Made by a program: the position numbers and the translations under genes
Notes under the pieces: generated by a model
What the model was told of the DNA's origin: nothing
Database searches by the model: none
The model's input: the letters and a program-made list of their open reading frames with translations, nothing else
Assembly: GCF_001570405.1 (NCBI RefSeq)
Contig: NZ_BBYM01000050.1
Location: forward strand, 1 to 64,000
Length of the DNA stretch: 64,000 nt
Direction: 5' to 3'
DNA from: Microtetraspora niveoalba
Lineage (GTDB): Bacteria; Actinomycetota; Actinomycetes; Streptosporangiales; Streptosporangiaceae
Part shown: positions 42,610 through 51,383 of the stretch, piece after piece
Position numbering within the stretch: the first letter of the stretch is position 1
How the letters are laid out: the number at the start of each line of letters is the position of its first letter

Positions 42610-44397
42610 CTAATAGGGGTTGGTCAGGGGCTTGGTGTCGTCCCGGCGGGGGCGTAGCGGCTCGCGCGGGACGACGGGGGTGATGTCGGAGTCCTCGTGC
42701 GGCGTCCACACCTGCTCCCGCGGCGTACGGTCCTCGTCGCCCGGCTCCTGCGTTGTCGTGCCGTCGGCGCTCCGGTCCCGCGGAGCCGCCGCCTCGCCGT
42801 TCGGCGCGGAGGGCGGCGTTCCGCCGTTGTCGGCGACCCGCCGCGCGGCGGCGGCGAGCCGGCCCCGCCGCCGGACGAGAAGCCAGACGAACGTGACGGC
42901 GAGTCCGGTGGAGACCACCGCGAGTCCGGCCGGGCCGTGCCCGGACAACGACATGACCAGCCCGGCCAGCCCGCCGAACACCCAGGCGATCTGGAGCAGC
43001 GCCTCGGTGACCCCGAACGTGGAGGACCGCACCTCCTCGGCGATCTCCCGCTGCACGATCGCGTCAAGGGCCAGTTTGCCGAGGCCCTGCGCGAACGCCG
43101 CCACCAGCGCCACGACGACCGCCGTCCACAGCGTGAAGAAGACCGCCGTGACGATCGTCGCGACGGTGGCCAGCACGAGCGTGCCGAGCACGATGATCTG
43201 CGGAGAGCGCGACCGCGTCCACGAGGCGACCGCCGCCCCGAGGAAGCCGCCGCCACCGGCGGCGACGGCGAGCAGGCCGAGGGTGACATGCGGGGAGAGG
43301 CCCGGGATGTTGCCGTCCTGCACGAGGAAGAGCAGGAAGAAGACGAGGAATCCGGCCTGTACGCGGATCGCGGTGTTCGCCCACATGGCCTCGCCGACCA
43401 AGGGCCCCATCCGGATCAGCTCGCGCCAGCGTGGGCCCGGCCCGGCCTTCCCGGGTGCCGCCGGGCCGTTCTCGCCAGGAGGCGCGTCCCCGGCCTCCTG
43501 ACCCTCCCGGACCCGTTCGTGATCTTCGCGGCCGGCGTGCGGGCCGTCCGGCGCCTCCGCGTACGGACGATCGGGGCCGGCGTCCGGGACGGGCTCGGGA
43601 CAGGGGTCGGGATCGGGCGCGAGATCGGCGTCGAGGTCCGGGGAGTCGACATGCCGCGGCAGCCGTACGGCCGCGACTCCCGCGACGAGGAAGAGCGCCG
43701 TGGTGCCGCGCAGGACCCAGTCGGCTCCCACCCAGGCGGTCAGGCCGGTCGAGACGGCCGCCGCGGCGCCCGCGGCGACCAGCGCGAACAGCGCCACCCG
43801 GGCGTTGGCCGCGACCAGGGTGATGTCGGCGGGCAGCACACTCGGCATGATCGCCGCCCGGGACACGTTGTACGCCTTCGACAGGACCAGTACGGCGAGG
43901 GCCGCCGGAAAGAGCGTGAGCGCGTCGGACGGCCGGATCGCCGCCGCCATGCCCCAGCACAGGAGTCCCCGGGCGAAGAGCGTCCCCGCCATGACGTAGC
44001 GGCGGCCGGAGCGGAACCGGTCCAGCACAGGGCCCACGAAGGGGGCGACGACGGTGAACGGGATCATCGTGACCAGGAGGTAGAGCGCGACCTGGCCGCG
44101 CGCCTGGCCGACCGGCAACTTGAAGAACAGGGCTCCCGCCAGCGCCACGGTGACGAACGCGTCGCCCGCCGAGTGCGCGGAGGTGAGCTCGATCAGGCGG
44201 CCGAGCCCGGTGCGCCCGGCTCCCTGCGCGTGCGTGAGTTTCCGGGTCGCCTGCCCGAGCCTCCGGGTCGTCCTGCCGACGGTGCGGGTGCCGCGGCCGA
44301 GCCGCCGGCCCGCGTGCGCGGCGGACCGTCCCGCCCGCCGGGAGGCCTCCGCGGTGGCACGAGTCGCACGACACAGCCGGTTCCAGGCATTCCCCAC
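42610..44397 (-). CDS. Large MFS-type transporter with acidic central loop
   Basis: A 595-residue membrane protein. The basic N-terminal 70 residues (many Arg) precede the first helices (SAGDAFVTVALAGALFF). Twelve helices are split by an unusually long, acidic, Pro/Asp/Glu-rich cytoplasmic loop of about 100 residues (PDLDADLAPDPDPCPEPVPDAG...). The C-terminal tail of about 80 residues is hydrophilic and ends KPLTNPY. MFS-like features are the FVGPVLDRFRSGRRYVMAGTLF motif A region and the second half starting with GPLVGEAMWANTAIRVQAGFL. It resembles the MFS_3/enterobactin-exporter-like shape, but no substrate can be inferred. GTG at 44397 behind GGGAG. Divergent from the DUF3027 gene by 89 bp. 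Confidence 0.85.
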   Translation of the reverse strand: MGNAWNRLCRATRATAEASRRAGRSAAHAGRRLGRGTRTVGRTTRRLGQATRKLTHAQGAGRTGLGRLIELTSAHSAGDAFVTVALAGALFFKLPVGQARGQVALYLLVTMIPFTVVAPFVGPVLDRFRSGRRYVMAGTLFARGLLCWGMAAAIRPSDALTLFPAALAVLVLSKAYNVSRAAIMPSVLPADITLVAANARVALFALVAAGAAAAVSTGLTAWVGADWVLRGTTALFLVAGVAAVRLPRHVDSPDLDADLAPDPDPCPEPVPDAGPDRPYAEAPDGPHAGREDHERVREGQEAGDAPPGENGPAAPGKAGPGPRWRELIRMGPLVGEAMWANTAIRVQAGFLVFFLLFLVQDGNIPGLSPHVTLGLLAVAAGGGGFLGAAVASWTRSRSPQIIVLGTLVLATVATIVTAVFFTLWTAVVVALVAAFAQGLGKLALDAIVQREIAEEVRSSTFGVTEALLQIAWVFGGLAGLVMSLSGHGPAGLAVVSTGLAVTFVWLLVRRRGRLAAAARRVADNGGTPPSAPNGEAAAPRDRSADGTTTQEPGDEDRTPREQVWTPHEDSDITPVVPREPLRPRRDDTKPLTNPY

Positions 44398-44486
44398 GAA
44401 GAACGACTCCCTTCCCACCCTGGGGAATTTCAGTCTTACCCACTGATCAGGGTGCCGTCCGCTCCCGGAGTGGGTGAAAATGGAGT

Positions 44487-45356
44487 GTGAGTCGCACCCG
44501 AACCCGAAGCAGCGCAGCGGACCAGGCATGTGTCGCGGCCGTCGAGCTGGCCCGCCAGGCCGCCGAGGAGGTCGCCCGGCCGGCGGAGGTGGGCGAGCAT
44601 CTCGGTTTCGACAGTGAGGGCGACCGCGTTGTCACGCACTACTTCGCGTGCCTTGATCGAGCGTACAAGGGGTGGCGCTGGGCGGTGACCGTCGCCCGGG
44701 CGTCGCGGGCGCGTGTCGTGACGGTGAGCGAGACCGTGCTGCTGCCCGGATCGGGCGCGCTGCTCGCTCCGAGCTGGGTCCCGTGGAGCCGGCGCCTGCT
44801 GCCCGGCGACCTCGGCGTGGGCGACCTGCTGCCGACCGAGGCCGACGACGACCGGCTCGTCCCCGGATACACGGCCACGGACGACGACGAGGCCGACCGT
44901 CAGATGATCTTCGAGTACGGCCTGGGCAGGGCCCGCGTCCTCTCGTCCTTCGGGCGTGATCTCGCGGTGCGCCGCTGGCACTCCGGCGAGTCCGGCCCGC
45001 ACAGCCCCATCGCGCACGCCGCCCCCGCCCAGTGCTCCACCTGCGGGTTCTACTGGCCGCTCGCGGGCGCGCTGCGGCTCGGGTTCGGCGTCTGCGCGAA
45101 CGAGTACGCCCCGGACGACGGGCGCGTGGTCGCCGCCGACCACGGGTGCGGAGCCCACTCCGAGGCGACCACCGTGCCTTCGATGATCGTGGACCAGCCG
45201 CCGCCCATCCTCGACGACCTCGGATACGACCTGCTGCCCGCCGAGGCGCAGGAGGAGGTCGCGGGCGGAGCCGGGGGCGCGACCGCGGGCGGAGGCCCCG
45301 CCGAGTCCGCGGGCTCCGTGGACGAGTCCGGCTCCGAGCCCCTCGGCCACTCCTGA
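44487..45356 (+). CDS. DUF3027 family protein
   Basis: A 289-residue actinobacterial DUF3027 protein of unknown function. Helical start (AADQACVAAVELARQAAEEVA), then the signature EHLGFDSEGDRVVTHYFACLDRAYKGWRWAVTVARASRARVVTVSETVLLPG. The block LLAPSWVPWSRRLLPGDLGVGDLLPT follows, and then a small Cys motif QCSTCGFYWPLAGALRLGFGVCANEYAPDDGRVVAADHGCGAHS. That block has four to five Cys and a His and looks like a zinc site. The C-terminus is acidic and disordered. GTG at 44487. It is followed 119 bp later by the giant ATPase gene, a pairing that may be functional. Confidence 0.9.
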   Translation: MSRTRTRSSAADQACVAAVELARQAAEEVARPAEVGEHLGFDSEGDRVVTHYFACLDRAYKGWRWAVTVARASRARVVTVSETVLLPGSGALLAPSWVPWSRRLLPGDLGVGDLLPTEADDDRLVPGYTATDDDEADRQMIFEYGLGRARVLSSFGRDLAVRRWHSGESGPHSPIAHAAPAQCSTCGFYWPLAGALRLGFGVCANEYAPDDGRVVAADHGCGAHSEATTVPSMIVDQPPPILDDLGYDLLPAEAQEEVAGGAGGATAGGGPAESAGSVDESGSEPLGHS

Positions 45357-45475
45357 TCCCGGCTCCCGGGCGGCTCCCGGGGCGTGCCGATCGTTGAGAC
45401 CGAGCCGTGTCGGTGGGGTTGGTTAAGGTACGTCCGGACATGGCGGCGAGATCAGGGACCTGGGGGCCTCGACAG

Positions 45476-48400
45476 ATGAACGACTCCTTCGGCACCGCGC
45501 GGATGCGCGAGACGGTTCTCGCGGCGTGGACGGCGTCTCCGGCGCGGTTCCGCGAGGACGCCAACGCGGAGGAGGACTTCGCGCTCGGCGGCTACCGGGA
45601 CCGGCTGGTGGTCGAGCTGGCGCAGAACGCGGCGGACGCCGCGCTGCGCGCCGGATCGCCCGGCCACCTGCGGCTGACCCTGCGCGACGGCGTCCTCCTC
45701 GCCGCCAACACCGGGGCCCCGCTGGACGCGGAGGGCGTGGAGGGCCTGTCCACGCTGCGCGTGTCCGGCAAGAAGGACGAGACGGGCGCCGTCGGCCGGT
45801 TCGGCGTGGGTTTCGCCGCCGTGGTGTCGGTCTGCGACGCGCCGTCGATCACTTCACGCAAGACCGGTGGCGTGCGCTGGTCCCGGGAGGAGACCGCCGC
45901 CCTCGTGGCCGAGCGGCCCGAGCTGGCCGCCGAGCTCACCGGGCGGGAGGGGCACGTCCCCCTGCTCCGGCTGCCCTTCCCCGCCGAGCCGGCCGACGTG
46001 CCGGACGGCTTCGACACGCTGGTACGGCTCCCGCTCCGGGACGAGGCGGCCGAGCGGGCCGTGCGCCGGATGTTGCGCGAGGCCGGCCCGGCGCTGCCGC
46101 TGGCCATGCCGGCGCTGGCCACGATCGAGATCGAGCTCGACGGCGAGAACGGTGAGGACGGGGAGCACGGCGAGCACGGCGCCACCCGCGTGATCTCCGC
46201 CGACGGGTGGCATTTCGTCACCGCGTCCGGATCCTTCGGCCCGGAGCGGGTGGCCGAGCTGTTCGCCGACCGGCCGACCGAGGAGCGGGCCCGGCCGTAC
46301 TGGCAGGTCCGCTGGGCGGTGCCGGTGGGGGCGTCCGGCGAGCCGCGCCCGCTGCCGGAGGACGTGCCGCCCGTCGTGCACGCGCCGACGCCGAGCGACG
46401 AGCCGCTCGACCTGCCCGCGCTGCTGATCGCCACGCTGCCGATGGCCACCGACCGGCGGCACGCCGCACGCGGCCCGCTCGCCGACTTCATCGTGGAGCG
46501 GGCGGCCGACGCGTACGTCGAGCTGCTGGCGTCGCTGCCGCGCACGCCGCGGCTGCTCGACCTGGTGCCGGGGCTCATCGGCAAGGGCGAGCTGGACGCG
46601 CGGATCCGCCACGCCATCCTGCGGCGGCTTCCGGACATCCCCCTGTTGCCGGCCGTCTCCGCTCCCGAGGAGGCGCCGGACGGCGCCGAGACCGCCCCCG
46701 CGCCCCGGGTGGAGCTGCCGGACGGCCGTCCCGGGTGGCTGGTGCCGGGCCGGGAGGCCCGGGTCGTGGCCGGGCCGGCGGAGTTCCTGGACACGGTCGC
46801 CGAGATGGTCCCCGGGCTGCTGCCCGCCGGGTGGCCGGCCCGCCACCCCGCCCTGGCGGCCCTCGGCGTACGCCGGGTCGAGCTGGCCGACGTGATCGAC
46901 ATGCTCTCCGGCGACGCGGTGAAGGACCGCGATCCCGCCTGGTGGCGGTCGCTGTACGAGGTGCTGCCCGCGGACGACCCCGAGGCGGTCGGCGCGGTTC
47001 CCGTGCCGCTCGCGGACGGCCGGCTGGTGCGCGGGCCGCGCGGCACCCTGGTCCTGACGAACGGCTCGGGCGGCTTGGACGGCGGCTCGGGCGACGGGGC
47101 CGGTCCGCTCGATCCGGCCGTCCTGGCGCCGCTGGGCCTGCGGATCGTCCATCCCGGCGCGGCCCACCCGCTGCTGCTGCGGCTGGGGGCGGCCGAGGCC
47201 ACCCCGCGCACCGTCCTGGAGGACCCGCTCACGCACGCGGCGGTGACCCAGTCGCTGGAGAGCGCCGAGCCCGAACCCGTCGCGCAGGCCGTGCTCGCGC
47301 TGGTCGAGGCGGCCGGGCTGTCGGCCGGCGAGGCCCCGTGGCTGGCCGAGCTGGCGCTGCGCGGCGCGGACGGCGAGCTGTATCCGGCGGGCGACCTGCT
47401 GCTGGCCGACGGCGCGCTGGCCACCCTGATCGACCAGGACGTGCCGTTCGGCGTCGCCGCGCCCGACCTGGTGGAGCGGTACGGCTCGCACGTCCTGGCG
47501 GCGACCGGCGTGCTGGACGGGTTCGCCGTGGTGAACGACGCCGACGTGCTGCTCGACCCCGAGGAGTGCGACCACGACCTCGACCGGGAGGACGAGTGGC
47601 TGGAGGCGGTCCTCGACCTGCTGCCCGAGCTCGACGTGCCTCCCGTCGCCCGGGAGTTCTCCGCCGTCCGCGACCTGGAGTACGTCGCGGACTGGCCGTC
47701 GGCGCTCGCGCTGCTGTCCCGGCCGCCGCTGCGCGCCGCCCTGCAGCCGCTGCGCGTGCTGGCCGCCGGTGACGTCGTCGAGGTGCCGTCGTACACCTCG
47801 TGGTGGCTGAGCACGCATCCCGTGCTCGACGGCAGGCGGCCCACGTCCCTGCGGCTCCCCGGTGGCGACCCGCTCCTGTTCGGCCTGTACGGCGACGCGC
47901 CCGCCGGGGTGGACGAGGTCGCGCTCACCATGATCGGCGTCCGCTCGTCCCTCGCCGAGCTGCTCGCGTCGCACGGCGGCCCCGAGGAGCTGCTGGACCT
48001 GATGGCCGACCCCTCGATCGAGGTGGACCGCGCCCAGCTTCGCGCCCTGTGGGTCGCCCTCGCGGCGGTCGACCCGGCCCGGGTGCGCCCGCCGTCGGCG
48101 GTGCGGGCCGTACTGGAGGGGGCCGTCGTGGTGGCGGACGCCGAGGACGGCCGCGTCCTCGGCGGGCCGGACGACGGGTCCGTGGCAGGGAGCGAGGGCG
48201 CCGGGGAGCCGGTGGTGGTCGAGGCGCCCGACCTGCTCAACCTGGTGGCGGACCGGCCGCTGGTGCTCGCGCCGTTCGACCTGGCCGAGGCGTTGTCGGA
48301 GCTGCTCGACCTGCCGTTGGCGGGAGAGCTGGTGAGCGGCGCGGTCACGTCGTCGGGGGAGGAGCGGTCGGTGCCCCAGGAGGTGCGCTCGCTGCTGCCG

Positions 48401-48625
48401 ACCGCCCCGCCGACGTACGTCGAGCACGGCGAGCTGCTGGTGGACGGCAGGCCGGCGCCGTGGCGGTTCTTCGAGGGGAAGGTCCACGCGTCCGGGGTGG
48501 AGGGGCTGGCCCGGGGGTTGGCGTGGGCGTCCGGGCAGTGGGGCGACCGCCTCGCGGTCGCGGCGCTCCTGCGCGATCCGGCGCGGGTCCCGCTGCTGCT
48601 CGCCGAGGCGGATCTGGACTCCTGA
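45476..48625 (+). CDS. Sacsin-like GHKL (Hsp90-type) ATPase, very large
   Basis: A 1049-residue protein. Only the first 250 residues are recognisable, as a GHKL ATP-binding module: the N-box VVELAQNAADAAL (Asn51, Mg/ATP), LAANTGAPLDAEGVEGL (the D/G box region), LRVSGKKDETGAVGRFGVGFAAVVSV (the G2 lid), then SREETAALVAERP. The rest (about 260-1049) is Ala/Leu/Asp/Pro-rich alpha/beta sequence of unknown fold without membrane segments. It includes an acidic ECDHDLDREDEWLEAVLDLLPELD strip. Sacsin repeats are Hsp90-like chaperone modules. Here the role is open: chaperone, DNA-linked ATPase or defence. ATG at 45476 (MNDSFGTARMRE). It lies downstream of DUF3027 and convergent with the DUF2530 gene. 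Confidence 0.85.
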   Translation: MNDSFGTARMRETVLAAWTASPARFREDANAEEDFALGGYRDRLVVELAQNAADAALRAGSPGHLRLTLRDGVLLAANTGAPLDAEGVEGLSTLRVSGKKDETGAVGRFGVGFAAVVSVCDAPSITSRKTGGVRWSREETAALVAERPELAAELTGREGHVPLLRLPFPAEPADVPDGFDTLVRLPLRDEAAERAVRRMLREAGPALPLAMPALATIEIELDGENGEDGEHGEHGATRVISADGWHFVTASGSFGPERVAELFADRPTEERARPYWQVRWAVPVGASGEPRPLPEDVPPVVHAPTPSDEPLDLPALLIATLPMATDRRHAARGPLADFIVERAADAYVELLASLPRTPRLLDLVPGLIGKGELDARIRHAILRRLPDIPLLPAVSAPEEAPDGAETAPAPRVELPDGRPGWLVPGREARVVAGPAEFLDTVAEMVPGLLPAGWPARHPALAALGVRRVELADVIDMLSGDAVKDRDPAWWRSLYEVLPADDPEAVGAVPVPLADGRLVRGPRGTLVLTNGSGGLDGGSGDGAGPLDPAVLAPLGLRIVHPGAAHPLLLRLGAAEATPRTVLEDPLTHAAVTQSLESAEPEPVAQAVLALVEAAGLSAGEAPWLAELALRGADGELYPAGDLLLADGALATLIDQDVPFGVAAPDLVERYGSHVLAATGVLDGFAVVNDADVLLDPEECDHDLDREDEWLEAVLDLLPELDVPPVAREFSAVRDLEYVADWPSALALLSRPPLRAALQPLRVLAAGDVVEVPSYTSWWLSTHPVLDGRRPTSLRLPGGDPLLFGLYGDAPAGVDEVALTMIGVRSSLAELLASHGGPEELLDLMADPSIEVDRAQLRALWVALAAVDPARVRPPSAVRAVLEGAVVVADAEDGRVLGGPDDGSVAGSEGAGEPVVVEAPDLLNLVADRPLVLAPFDLAEALSELLDLPLAGELVSGAVTSSGEERSVPQEVRSLLPTAPPTYVEHGELLVDGRPAPWRFFEGKVHASGVEGLARGLAWASGQWGDRLAVAALLRDPARVPLLLAEADLDS

Positions 48626-48652
48626 CCCGGGCTCCCGGGCGGGCCCGGTGGG

Positions 48653-48862
48653 TCAGCGGCGGCGGTCGCGGCGGCGGAGGTAGGCGAGGCCGAACAGGCC
48701 GAGGCCGACGCCCGCCGCGCAGGTCCACAACCACCGGGTGTCCTCCGGACGCACGATGAGGAGCACGATCAGCGCGACCAGCCACAACACCGTCCCGGTG
48801 AGGACGGTCGCGGTGTCGTTGGTCCTGATCGGCTGGAGGTCAGGCCGGGGCTGCTGGCTCAC
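48653..48862 (-). CDS. DUF2530 small membrane protein
   Basis: A 69-residue actinobacterial DUF2530 protein. A short Pro-rich cytoplasmic start (VSQQPRPDLQPIRTNDTA) precedes two membrane helices (TVLTGTVLWLVALIVLLIV and WLWTCAAGVGLGLFGLAYL) with a charged turn PEDTR. It ends in a basic tail RRRDRRR. Function unknown. I took the GTG at 48862. A TTG at 48871 would add three residues. It is convergent with the ATPase gene (27 bp apart) and divergent from the purine permease gene. Confidence 0.85.
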   Translation of the reverse strand: MSQQPRPDLQPIRTNDTATVLTGTVLWLVALIVLLIVRPEDTRWLWTCAAGVGLGLFGLAYLRRRDRRR

Positions 48863-49120
48863 GAGACCCAAGCTTAAAGCCCCCGCAAATCAGAGAAACG
48901 GCGGACCAAGGCGGTGCGGGGGCGGCGGCCCGGGAGGTGAGAGTGCGGGGGCGAGCGGACGGTTCCGCAGGTCCCGCCGGGTTCGGGAGGCTCGGACTGT
49001 GTCACAGAGCGGAACAGGCATCCCACCGAAGCGGTAAAATGTGGCACAAATCGGTCACAGAACCGTCACACTGATCACCCACCTCTTTTCGCAGGTGACA
49101 CCGCCTGCCACTCTTCGCGC
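48863..49120. promoter_or_regulatory. Divergent promoter region, DUF2530 / purine permease
   Basis: A 258-bp gap. Toward the permease there is a TAAAAT -10-like hexamer at 49033-49038 without an obvious -35. TCACAG occurs twice (near 48999 and 49054), with a nearby partly inverted CGGTCACAGAACCGT. No riboswitch of the purine type (G-box) was recognised. Confidence 0.45.
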
Positions 49121-50605
49121 GTGAGTAACCCCATGAACCCTCGGGCCACCGGCTTTCTTGATCGTTTCTTTTTCATATCCGAGCGTGGCTCGACCATCGG
49201 CCAGGAGGTGCGCGGCGGTTTCGCCACCTTCTTCACGATGGCGTACATCGTCGTGCTCAACCCCATCATCATCGGCACGGTCGCCGACAAGACCGAGAAC
49301 GTCCTCGGGGGCGGCACCGTCCCGAACTTCCCGTTGATCGCGGCGGCGACCGCCTTCGCGGCCGGAATCCTGACGATCGCGATGGGCGTCTTCGGCCGGG
49401 TGCCGCTGGCCATGGCGACCGGGCTCGGCCTGAACGCGTTCGTGGCCTTCGGCATCGCCACCCAGATGACCTGGGCGGACGCGATGGGTCTCGTGGTCCT
49501 CGAAGGAATCGTGATCGCGATCCTGGTGCTCACCGGGTTCCGGGTCGCCGTCTTCAACGCCATCCCGGCGCAGTTGAAAACGGCGATCAGCGTCGGGATC
49601 GGCCTGTTCATCGCGCTGATCGGGTTCGTCGACGCGGGCTTCGTGCGGCGCATTCCCGACGCCTCGAACACCACCGTCCCCGTGAAGCTGGGCGCGCTCG
49701 GCAACGGGTCGCTCACCGGCTGGCCCACGCTGGTCTTCGTCGTCGGCCTGATCGTGACCGCGTTCCTCATCGCCCGCAAGTTCAAGGGCGCCATCCTCCT
49801 GGGCATCGTCGGCACCACGATCCTGGCGATCGTCGTCGAGGCCGTCGGTAAAATCGGTCCGCAGGTGGCGCAGGGGAAGCCGGTCAACCCGGACGGCTGG
49901 GCGCTGAACGTGCCGAAGCTGCCGTCCACCTTCCTGGAGTTGCCGGACCTGTCGCTGCTCGGCCAGTTCAACCTGTTCGGGAGCTTCTCGAAGATCGGCG
50001 GGGTCGCGGCGATCCTGCTCGTCTTCACCCTCCTGCTGGCCGACTTCTTCGACACCATGGGCACCGTCGTCGGCGTCGGCCGCCAGGCGGGGCTGGTCGC
50101 CCCCGACGGCACCATGGAGCGGACCCGCTCGATCCTGCTGGTCGACTCCCTCGCCGCGGCCGCCGGAGGCGCGGCCAGCGTCTCGTCGAACACCACCTAC
50201 GTCGAGTCCGCCGCGGGCGTCGGCGAGGGCGCGCGGACCGGTCTGGCCAGCGTGGTCACCGGCGTCCTGTTCCTCCTCGCGATGTTCTTCGCGCCGCTGA
50301 CGCAGGTCGTGCCGTCCGAGGCCGCCACCCCGGCGCTGGTGATCGTCGGCTTCCTGATGATGTCGCAGATCCGCGAGATCGACTTCAGCGACTACGAGAT
50401 CGCGATCCCGGCGTTCCTGACGATCGTCCTCATCCCGTTCACGTACTCGATCACCGCGGGCATCGGCGCCGGGTTCATCACGTACGTGTTCATCAAGGCG
50501 CTGAAGGGGCACGCCCGGCAGATCCACCCGCTGCTCTGGGTCGTCGCCGCGCTCTTCGTGGTGTACTTCACCGTGGAGCCGATCAAGTCCCTCCTCGGTC
50601 TCTGA
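49121..50605 (+). CDS. NCS2-family purine (hypoxanthine/guanine/xanthine-type) permease
   Basis: A 494-residue integral membrane transporter of the AzgA-like NCS2 branch. Signatures: FFISERGSTIGQEVRGGFATFFTMAYIVVLNPIII (canonical N-terminus), PLAMATGLGLNAFVAF, FTLLLADFFDTMGTVVGVGRQAGL and SSNTTYVESAAGVGEGARTGLASVVTG, then the DFSDYEIAIPAFLTIVLIPFTYSITAGIGAGF block. About 12-14 membrane segments. It should take up purine bases with protons. The GTG at 49121 (VSNPMNPRATGFLDRFFF) has only a weak ribosome binding region. A strong terminator follows. No purine regulator is adjacent. Confidence 0.94.
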   Translation: MSNPMNPRATGFLDRFFFISERGSTIGQEVRGGFATFFTMAYIVVLNPIIIGTVADKTENVLGGGTVPNFPLIAAATAFAAGILTIAMGVFGRVPLAMATGLGLNAFVAFGIATQMTWADAMGLVVLEGIVIAILVLTGFRVAVFNAIPAQLKTAISVGIGLFIALIGFVDAGFVRRIPDASNTTVPVKLGALGNGSLTGWPTLVFVVGLIVTAFLIARKFKGAILLGIVGTTILAIVVEAVGKIGPQVAQGKPVNPDGWALNVPKLPSTFLELPDLSLLGQFNLFGSFSKIGGVAAILLVFTLLLADFFDTMGTVVGVGRQAGLVAPDGTMERTRSILLVDSLAAAAGGAASVSSNTTYVESAAGVGEGARTGLASVVTGVLFLLAMFFAPLTQVVPSEAATPALVIVGFLMMSQIREIDFSDYEIAIPAFLTIVLIPFTYSITAGIGAGFITYVFIKALKGHARQIHPLLWVVAALFVVYFTVEPIKSLLGL

Positions 50606-50644
50606 CCCGTCCCCGCCTCGTCGTACGCTGACGCCGTACGCACC

Positions 50645-50690
50645 GCGCGACCCCCGCGGTCCTTCCGCGAGGGTCGCGCTTTGCGTTTCT
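50645..50690 (+). terminator. Intrinsic terminator after the purine permease
   Basis: Fifteen-bp stem GCGCGACCCCCGCGG / CCGCGAGGGTCGCGC (one mismatch), 5-base loop, followed by TTTGCGTTTCTTT. Confidence 0.85.
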
Positions 50691-50735
50691 TTGGTGAAGT
50701 TCGGACCCGTGGAATACCGGCGATGCCGGGTATAG

Positions 50736-50761
50736 TTAGCAAAGGTAATGAGTCATGCTAA
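50736..50761. promoter_or_regulatory. Inverted repeat across the marR start: probable autoregulatory operator
   Basis: TTAGCA-N14-TGCTAA begins at the end of a TATAGT -10 box (50731-50736) and its right arm includes the marR start region. MarR proteins typically bind such palindromes in their own promoters. Confidence 0.6.
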
Positions 50762-51216
50762 CGAACGAACCCAAGACAGAGTCGATCGCGAACCTACGCA
50801 CCGACGCCGGTCTGGCGTCCGCGCTGCGCGTCTCCCTGGCGCGCCTGAACCGGCGGCTGCGCAAGCAGGCCGCGCGGCACTCCTTGACGCCCACACAGCT
50901 CGCGACGCTGGCCGCCGTCGAACGGCACGCCGCGATGACGCCCGGCGAGCTGGCGGAGCACGAGAAGGTGCAACCGCCCTCGATGACCCGCGTCATCGCA
51001 AAACTGGAGGAGCGCGGCCTGCTGGCCCGCAGCCCTCATCCCAGGGACCGGCGGCAGGTCACCGTGAGTGTGACGGCCGAGGGAGCCTCGCTCCTCAAGG
51101 AGGAGCGGCGGACCAAGGAGGCGTGGCTGGCCCAGCAGTTGAAGGGGCTGACGCCAGAGGAGAAGGCGACGCTGAGAGCGGCGGCGCCGATCCTGGAGAA
51201 ACTCTCCAAGACCTGA
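50755..51216 (+). CDS. MarR-family transcriptional regulator
   Basis: A 153-residue winged-helix repressor. After a 20-residue start, ASALRVSLARLNRRLRKQAARHSLTPTQLATLAAVERHAAMTPGELAEHEKVQPPSMTRVIAKLEERGLLARSPHPRDRRQVTVSVTAEGASLL contains the recognition helix (QPPSMTRVIAKLEERG) and the wing with the DRRQ motif. The C-terminal helices are for dimerisation. It most likely controls itself and the following MFS gene, whose frame touches its stop. ATG at 50755 with AAAGG upstream (50741-50745). Confidence 0.95.
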   Translation: MLTNEPKTESIANLRTDAGLASALRVSLARLNRRLRKQAARHSLTPTQLATLAAVERHAAMTPGELAEHEKVQPPSMTRVIAKLEERGLLARSPHPRDRRQVTVSVTAEGASLLKEERRTKEAWLAQQLKGLTPEEKATLRAAAPILEKLSKT

Positions 51217-51383
51217 CGGGCGTCGCCGGCGGGACGGACGCCCCCGGCGCCACGCACCCCCGGGACGCCACCGGAACGAACGCCTCGGGAAACCAGGGCG
51301 TCTCGGCGGCTGACGACCCCTCGGGCGACGAGGGCGCGGAAGCGGAGAGCGGCGACACCCGTCAGGAACAGGCACGCGGCGGC

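Noticed and set aside
45476..48625. Anti-phage defence ATPase
   Set aside because: Hsp90-like domains occur in such systems, but the neighbourhood is core-like with no nuclease, toxin or mobile elements; kept only as an open possibility.
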